DNA of 8,682 bases, taken from positions 1-8,682 of the forward strand of contig CALFHG010000008.1 in NCBI GenBank assembly GCA_937875805.1, in the 5' to 3' direction. The notes under the pieces were generated by a model. The model saw nothing but the letters and a program-made list of their open reading frames with translations, was not told the origin of the DNA and ran no database searches. Below, one piece after another: positions 5,130 through 8,682 of the stretch; position 1 is the first letter of the stretch, and each line of letters starts with the position of its first letter. The DNA is from an uncultured Nitrosopumilaceae archaeon (GTDB lineage Archaea > Thermoproteota > Nitrososphaeria > Nitrososphaerales > Nitrosopumilaceae). A program made the position numbers and the translations under genes.

Positions 5130-6731
5130 ATGGCTGCAAAAAAATCTACAAAATCCAAAATGCCTGAAAAGAAAATTTTCACTGATTCTTCATATCTCGT
5201 AAAACGAATTTATCAAAAATCTTCAAAAAAGAGACCTATTGAAGATGCAGGAACATTTCCTTTCACTAGAGGAATCCATCCTGGAATGTTCCGTGAAAGA
5301 TTTTGGACTATGAGGCAATATTCTGGATTTGGCGATGCAAAATTAACTAATGAGCGATTCAAATTCATGCTTGATAAAGGTCAAACTGGTCTCAGTATGG
5401 CATTTGACTTGCCAACACAGATAGGATATGATTCTGATTCTACACCAGCTGAAGGTGAAGTTGGAAAAGTTGGTGTATCTATTACCTCTATCAAAGATAT
5501 GATGACTGCATTTGATGGAATTCCATTAGGTAAAGTTAGCTCTTCAATGACAATTAATTCTACAGCATCTACATTATTGGCATATTACATTGCAGTTGGG
5601 GAAGCCCAAGGTTTCAAAAGTCATGATCTTCACGGAACAACTCAAAATGATATTCTCAAAGAATACATTGCAAGAAATACCTACATCTATCCTCCACAAC
5701 CATCTATGCGATTAATTGGTGACATGATAGAATACTGTGCAGAAAAAGTTCCTTCTTGGTATCCTGTATCTATTTCAGGTTATCACATGAGAGAAGCTGG
5801 TTGCACTGCAACACAAGAAGTTGCATTTACTTTGGCTAATGCCATTGCATACATTCAAACTTGTATCGATAAGGGATTAAAAATTGATGACTTTGCACCT
5901 CGTTTGTCATTTTTCTTTTGTTGTACTATAGAATTTTTTGAAGAAGTTGCAAAGTTTAGGGTTGCTAGAAAAGTTTATGCAAAAATTCTCAAAGAAATGT
6001 TCCATGCAAAAAATCCTCGTTCATTACAATTGAAATTCCATACTCAAACTAGTGGTGAATCATTAACTGCACAACAGCCAAACAACAACATTATTCGTGT
6101 TGCAATACAGACAATGGCTGCAGTTGCTGGCGGCACGCAATCATTACACACTAATTCTAGAGATGAAGCCCTTGCACTTCCAACAGAAGAATCTGCAAAA
6201 ATTGCACTTAGAACTCAGCAAATTGTAGCCCATGAGAGTGGTATTACAAAGACTGCTGATCCTCTTGCAGGCTCGTACTATCTTGAGGAACTATCTGACC
6301 AAATCGAGGCTGATGTGTGGAAATATCTCAAAAAAATCCAAAAAATGGGCGGTTCTGTTAAAGCAATTGAAAAAGGCTTCTTCCAATCTGAAATTAGAGC
6401 AAATGCATATCGTCTCAAAAAAGAAACTGATGATGGTGAACGAGTTATTGTTGGTGTAAACAAATACGCTGAAGATGAAGACCAACCAGAATTACTAAGA
6501 GTTGATGGTAGAATTGAAATTCAACAAAAGAAAGCACTTAAAAAATTACGTGCAGAAAGAGACTCTAAAAAATTAGAAAAAGCATTATCTGCAATGCAAA
6601 GTGCAGCTGATACTAAAGAAAATCTTATGCCTTACATTGTAACAGCAGCTAAAGCATTTGCTACAACTGGTGAGATTAGTAATACTTTACGAGAAGTGTT
6701 TGGTGAGTATCGTCCAAAAGAGGTCTTTTAG
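5130..6731 (+). CDS. mcmA: Methylmalonyl-CoA mutase large (catalytic) subunit
   Basis: This 533-residue protein is the substrate-binding TIM-barrel half of a B12-dependent acyl-CoA mutase and interconverts (R)-methylmalonyl-CoA and succinyl-CoA. It aligns without gaps to the Propionibacterium shermanii enzyme over the active site with an offset of 25 (my recall of that sequence): Y64 for Y89 in RQYSGF, T170 and Q172 for T195 and Q197 in GTTQND, R182 for R207 in ARNTYIYPP, and H219 for H244 in SGYHM. Tyr plus Arg is the signature of methylmalonyl-CoA specificity, unlike isobutyryl- or 2-hydroxyisobutyryl-CoA mutases. There is no cobalamin-binding domain (DxHxxG) at the C-terminus, so a separate small subunit is needed; none lies in this window. 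The N-terminus is lysine-rich (MAAKKSTKSK). It is 4 nt behind meaB and probably coupled; GTGAT at 5122-5126 is a weak ribosome-binding match. In this organism it likely serves the 3-hydroxypropionate/4-hydroxybutyrate cycle. Confidence 0.96.
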   Translation: MAAKKSTKSKMPEKKIFTDSSYLVKRIYQKSSKKRPIEDAGTFPFTRGIHPGMFRERFWTMRQYSGFGDAKLTNERFKFMLDKGQTGLSMAFDLPTQIGYDSDSTPAEGEVGKVGVSITSIKDMMTAFDGIPLGKVSSSMTINSTASTLLAYYIAVGEAQGFKSHDLHGTTQNDILKEYIARNTYIYPPQPSMRLIGDMIEYCAEKVPSWYPVSISGYHMREAGCTATQEVAFTLANAIAYIQTCIDKGLKIDDFAPRLSFFFCCTIEFFEEVAKFRVARKVYAKILKEMFHAKNPRSLQLKFHTQTSGESLTAQQPNNNIIRVAIQTMAAVAGGTQSLHTNSRDEALALPTEESAKIALRTQQIVAHESGITKTADPLAGSYYLEELSDQIEADVWKYLKKIQKMGGSVKAIEKGFFQSEIRANAYRLKKETDDGERVIVGVNKYAEDEDQPELLRVDGRIEIQQKKALKKLRAERDSKKLEKALSAMQSAADTKENLMPYIVTAAKAFATTGEISNTLREVFGEYRPKEVF

Positions 6732-6747
6732 TTAGATCTTTCATGAA

Positions 6748-6840
6748 ATTATTTTAATTGTATATTTGAACATTATTTTTAAACTCCAATGTTGTTAGAA
6801 ATTTGATTACTTCTGGAAATTTACTTATTTTTAGTTTTTT
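6748..6840 (+). terminator. T-rich termination region after the mutase gene
   Basis: The 179-nt gap 6732-6910 contains no gene. Several T-clusters lie in it: ATTATTTTAATT (6748-6759), ATTATTTTTAAA (6772-6783) and a T-rich run ending in TTTTTT (6826-6840). Archaeal transcripts often end at such clusters without a hairpin. Confidence 0.4.
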
Positions 6841-6878
6841 ATAAATTTCAAAAACTATCTAAATTTCTAATTCAATCA

Positions 6879-6887
6879 TTTATACAA
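6879..6887 (+). promoter_or_regulatory. TATA box for the J-domain/TPR gene
   Basis: TTTATACAA is centred about 28 nt before the ATG at 6911, so transcription should begin within a few bases of the start codon. No Shine-Dalgarno sequence precedes that ATG, which agrees with a leaderless or near-leaderless mRNA. Confidence 0.5.
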
Positions 6888-6910
6888 TAATTATGATCAA
6901 CGTATGATTC

Positions 6911-7510
6911 ATGTCTGCAAAACGCGATTATTATGATGTTTTAGGTGTCACAAAAACATCTTCTGATTATGAAGTCAAACAGCAGTATAGAAAATTAGCA
7001 TTAAAATTCCATCCTGACCGTAACCAATATTCTGATGCTGAAGAACATTTTAAAGAAATTTCTGAAGCATATGCAGTTATTTCAAACCCTGACAAAAAAC
7101 AGGTTTATGATCAATATGGTCATGCTGGTGTTAATGGCCGATATTCTAATGCCGATATTTTTCAAGGGGCACAAAGAGGAGGCGGGTTTGATTCTAATGA
7201 TGCATGGGGATGGCGTAACAAAGGTGGTGCACTGTATTTTCTTGGCAAATACGATGAAGCAATCACGTGCTACGACCAATCCCTCAAAATTGATCCTAAT
7301 AATCCAGTTGTATGGAATAACAAAGGTCTTGCATTGTATTTTCTTGGCAAATACGATGAAGCGATAACATCCTATGACCAAGCAATCAAAATTGATCCTA
7401 GTGATGCAGATGCATGGAATAACAAAGGTAATTCACTAAACTCACTTGGTAACCATGATGAGGCAAAGAAATGTTATGACCGATCTAGAGAATTGGGATA
7501 TGACTGTTGA
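6911..7510 (+). CDS. J-domain protein fused to three TPR repeats
   Basis: The protein has 199 residues. Residues 5-70 are a canonical J domain (RDYYDVLGV, then HPD at 34-36 in KFHPDRN), which stimulates the ATPase of DnaK/Hsp70. It continues as in full-length DnaJ through [11 protein letters not shown] and a short glycine-rich stretch (RGGGF, about 89-93). Then, in place of the zinc-finger and substrate-binding domains, there are three 34-residue TPR units beginning at W101, W135 and W169 (pattern [16 protein letters not shown]). The TPRs would bind a partner protein and bring it to Hsp70; that partner is unknown. This is therefore a DnaJ paralogue, not the housekeeping DnaJ. It has its own promoter, separate from the mutase unit, and converges with the methyltransferase gene. 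TPR units 1 and 2 are very similar in DNA, suggesting recent duplication. J-domain identity is secure; the client is not. Confidence 0.93.
   Translation: MSAKRDYYDVLGVTKTSSDYEVKQQYRKLALKFHPDRNQYSDAEEHFKEISEAYAVISNPDKKQVYDQYGHAGVNGRYSNADIFQGAQRGGGFDSNDAWGWRNKGGALYFLGKYDEAITCYDQSLKIDPNNPVVWNNKGLALYFLGKYDEAITSYDQAIKIDPSDADAWNNKGNSLNSLGNHDEAKKCYDRSRELGYDC
7211..7414 (+). repeat. Tandem 102-bp repeat encoding TPR units 1 and 2
   Basis: Units 7211-7312 and 7313-7414 match at 84 of 102 positions by hand count, including a 28-nt identical run (7233-7260 and 7335-7362). Unit 3 (from 7415) is much more diverged. Conservation extends to third codon positions, which suggests recent duplication or gene conversion within the gene. 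Confidence 0.8.
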
Positions 7511-7546
7511 TAAAGACGGATGTTAAAATCTCAAAATAGATGAAGG

Positions 7547-7580
7547 ATTTATTTTTTCTCAGAAATTTTTAAAATTTTAT
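7547..7580. terminator. Convergent termination region
   Basis: The 76-nt gap between the stop of the J-TPR gene (7510) and that of the methyltransferase (7587) holds a T-run for the plus strand (ATTTATTTTTTCTC, 7547-7560) and a near-palindromic AAATTTTTAAAATTTT (7563-7578) that gives T-runs on both strands. Minus-strand transcripts may also stop at the A-rich stretch 7523-7538. Confidence 0.45.
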
Positions 7581-7586
7581 TATCGA

Positions 7587-8405
7587 CTATTTTTTAGATT
7601 TTGCAATATAAAAATTGGCATAGAAATTACAATCATCTTCATATTTTTTAGTGTCAATTCCCATCTCATGTAATAACGAAATAGTCTGTTCTTTTTCTTT
7701 AGAATCAGAAAAACCTCTTTGAATTATCGGTTTTATATCACTTTTTACAAGGTAGTAATCATATGTCTCAAATACTTCTTCAATGTCATCCATATCGAAC
7801 ATTCTAAGAACAGAGAATGCAAAGATTGGTGCGGTATACTCTTTTTTAGATTTGATTGAATTGTCTTGTCTGTTTTTAATTACTTTTAATATATTTGCAA
7901 ATGCCTTGTACCCAATATAACCAATACAACCAGTTGCAATCACTAGATCTATTTTTGGAAATGATCCCAACAAATTTAATTTTTCAGCTTCAAGATCTAC
8001 ATTCATACCTCTTTCACACAAATCCATCTCTTCGGAGAATTTTAGAGCTTCTTTTGAAATATCTATTTGATAGAAATTTAGGTTATTGTTACTTGTGCAT
8101 TTCTTATAGAATAGTTTAGTTTCTTTTTTTGTAGGTTCTGGTTTGCTTAAAAAGAAATCATTTAATTCTGACATTGTTAAATCATATTTCATTAATGATG
8201 AATTGATACCATATGAACTTCCTAAATCTAAAATATTAATTGGTCTAGATAAAGTATTTTCAAGTTCATCTATGATGGCGTTGTACAACGGTTTTGTAGA
8301 ATCTGATATAGAATATCCTAATCTATCCATTTCCTTTAGATATTCGTATGGTGAATCTTGTGTGTAAATATCTGTAAAATCTTTTTTCACCTTTAATTCA
8401 TTCAT
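7587..8405 (-). CDS. SAM-dependent methyltransferase, substrate unknown
   Basis: The 272-residue protein carries a class I (Rossmann) methyltransferase core. Motif I, which binds S-adenosylmethionine, is ILDLGSSYG at residues 58-66. An acidic position follows the second strand (YQIDIS, D115), and the motif IV region is DLVIATGCIGYIG (153-165). The N-terminal part (DIYTQDSPYEYLKEMDRLGY) and the SSYGINSSLMKYDLT extension resemble, from memory, an uncharacterised methyltransferase family common in bacteria. The C-terminal half (FAFSVLRMFD, IQRGFSDSKEKEQ) also fits that family. No transmembrane segment or signal is present. The substrate cannot be deduced. It is on the opposite strand, between the J-TPR gene and the epimerase, and has its own promoter. 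The start at 8405 fits a TATA box about 30 nt upstream. Confidence 0.85.
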   Translation of the reverse strand: MNELKVKKDFTDIYTQDSPYEYLKEMDRLGYSISDSTKPLYNAIIDELENTLSRPINILDLGSSYGINSSLMKYDLTMSELNDFFLSKPEPTKKETKLFYKKCTSNNNLNFYQIDISKEALKFSEEMDLCERGMNVDLEAEKLNLLGSFPKIDLVIATGCIGYIGYKAFANILKVIKNRQDNSIKSKKEYTAPIFAFSVLRMFDMDDIEEVFETYDYYLVKSDIKPIIQRGFSDSKEKEQTISLLHEMGIDTKKYEDDCNFYANFYIAKSKK

Positions 8406-8430
8406 GTTGGGTAATGATATTATTCCACCC

Positions 8431-8439
8431 TTAATAAAA
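8431..8439 (-). promoter_or_regulatory. TATA box for the methyltransferase gene (minus strand)
   Basis: Read on the minus strand this is TTTTATTAA, centred about 30 nt before the ATG at 8405. It predicts a leader of at most about 5 nt. Confidence 0.5.
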
Positions 8440-8478
8440 CCCGTGTAATGATCTAGTCATGAAATAAAATTGTAATTA

Positions 8479-8492
8479 TTTTTTATAATTTC
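8479..8492 (+). promoter_or_regulatory. Candidate TATA box for the epimerase gene
   Basis: TTTTTTATAATTTC lies in the 133-nt divergent gap 8406-8538. Transcription from about 8511 would give a leader of about 28 nt, enough to hold the Shine-Dalgarno sequence at 8526-8531. The AT-rich stretch 8494-8508 is an alternative. Confidence 0.35.
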
Positions 8493-8525
8493 AAATAAAA
8501 TAAATCAATTAATATTGTAAATTGC

Positions 8526-8531
8526 TGAGGT
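8526..8531 (+). promoter_or_regulatory. Shine-Dalgarno sequence of the epimerase gene
   Basis: TGAGGT contains GAGGT, complementary to the archaeal 16S rRNA 3' end, 7 nt before the ATG at 8539. It fixes that start and differs from the other promoter-proximal genes here, which appear to lack such a site. Confidence 0.55.
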
Positions 8532-8538
8532 CTATTAG

Positions 8539-8682
8539 ATGAAAATTGATCACATTGCAATTGCAGTAGATGATGTTGAAGAATCTGCTAAAATTTATCA
8601 ACAGGCATTAGGTGTTAATGATGTAGAATTTGAAACAGTAGAATCTGAAGGTGTTAAAATTGCAATACTGCATTTAGAAAAT
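8539..8682 (+). CDS. mce: Methylmalonyl-CoA epimerase (partial, cut by window edge)
   Basis: The first 48 residues are present and the frame is open at the right edge; the family is usually about 130-150 residues. MKIDHIAIAVDDVEESAKIY, then ALGV, is the typical first beta-alpha-beta half of a vicinal-oxygen-chelate fold. H5 corresponds to the first metal ligand (His12 of the Propionibacterium shermanii enzyme). The segment VESEGVKIAIL (34-44) corresponds to the strand carrying the second ligand, Gln65 in that enzyme, but here the residue is E37. The enzyme interconverts (S)- and (R)-methylmalonyl-CoA, supplying the isomer used by the mutase encoded about 1.8 kb upstream. It has its own promoter region and a Shine-Dalgarno sequence. 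Glyoxalase I or another VOC dioxygenase is possible in principle, but the N-terminus and the mutase/MeaB context favour the epimerase. Confidence 0.9.
   Translation, partial: MKIDHIAIAVDDVEESAKIYQQALGVNDVEFETVESEGVKIAILHLEN

Noticed and set aside
4795..5139. 114-codon minus-strand frame across the meaB end and mutase start
   Set aside because: It is antisense to the 3' end of meaB and its Ser/Phe/Ile-rich composition is what AT-rich antisense sequence gives.
5130..6731. Isobutyryl-CoA or 2-hydroxyisobutyryl-CoA mutase
   Set aside because: Tyr64 and Arg182 occupy the two positions that specify methylmalonyl-CoA; the alternative enzymes differ there.
7082..7381. 99-codon minus-strand frame inside the J-TPR gene, with repeated segments
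   Set aside because: Its internal repeats are just the antisense image of the duplicated TPR units.
1..8682. CRISPR array, tRNA or rRNA gene, insertion sequence or integrase
   Set aside because: I saw no regularly spaced repeats other than the in-gene TPR units, no cloverleaf-like or rRNA-like segment, and no transposase or integrase motif on either strand.

Overview
This AT-rich window reads as a chromosomal segment of an ammonia-oxidising thaumarchaeon (Nitrosopumilales-like). Four things point there: a stand-alone methylmalonyl-CoA mutase large subunit directly behind a MeaB-type GTPase, with a methylmalonyl-CoA epimerase close by, as expected for the 3-hydroxypropionate/4-hydroxybutyrate carbon-fixation cycle; archaeal TATA-like boxes about 25-30 nt before start codons, implying leaderless or nearly leaderless mRNAs; poly-T stretches after genes instead of strong GC hairpins; and small zinc-finger and winged-helix-like proteins of archaeal type. 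The assignment rests on family knowledge and gene content, not on a database search.

Layout. Positions 1-270 hold a possible 53-residue four-cysteine zinc-finger ORF (63-224), preceded by an 8-codon mini-ORF with a good Shine-Dalgarno sequence. Positions 271-2769 encode a complete, catalytically intact M1 zinc aminopeptidase. Its stop overlaps the start of a membrane-anchored protein of unknown function (2762-3169). Two small likely DNA-binding proteins follow: a zinc-finger plus ribbon-helix-helix protein (3296-3574) and a possible winged-helix protein (3661-4056). Positions 4208-6731 hold a tight two-gene unit, meaB and the mutase large subunit, 4 nt apart. Then come a J-domain/TPR fusion (6911-7510), a convergent SAM-dependent methyltransferase (7587-8405, minus strand), and the start of a methylmalonyl-CoA epimerase (8539 onward, cut by the window edge).

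How the genes work together. The epimerase converts (S)- to (R)-methylmalonyl-CoA, the mutase large subunit with a separate B12-binding small subunit (not in this window) rearranges it to succinyl-CoA, and MeaB gates cofactor loading and protects the mutase. The J-TPR gene and the methyltransferase sit between mutase and epimerase and have no obvious role in that pathway. The aminopeptidase probably finishes degradation of peptides released by the proteasome.

The window is mostly a conserved metabolic neighbourhood. The least ordinary items are the J-domain/TPR chimera with near-duplicate TPR units, the zinc-finger/RHH fusion and its spacing match to the first small ORF, the interrupted reading frame at the left edge, the bacterial-like methyltransferase between cycle genes, and the Gln/His-to-Glu difference at a presumed metal-ligand position of the epimerase. 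I did not find a convincing multi-gene novel system.
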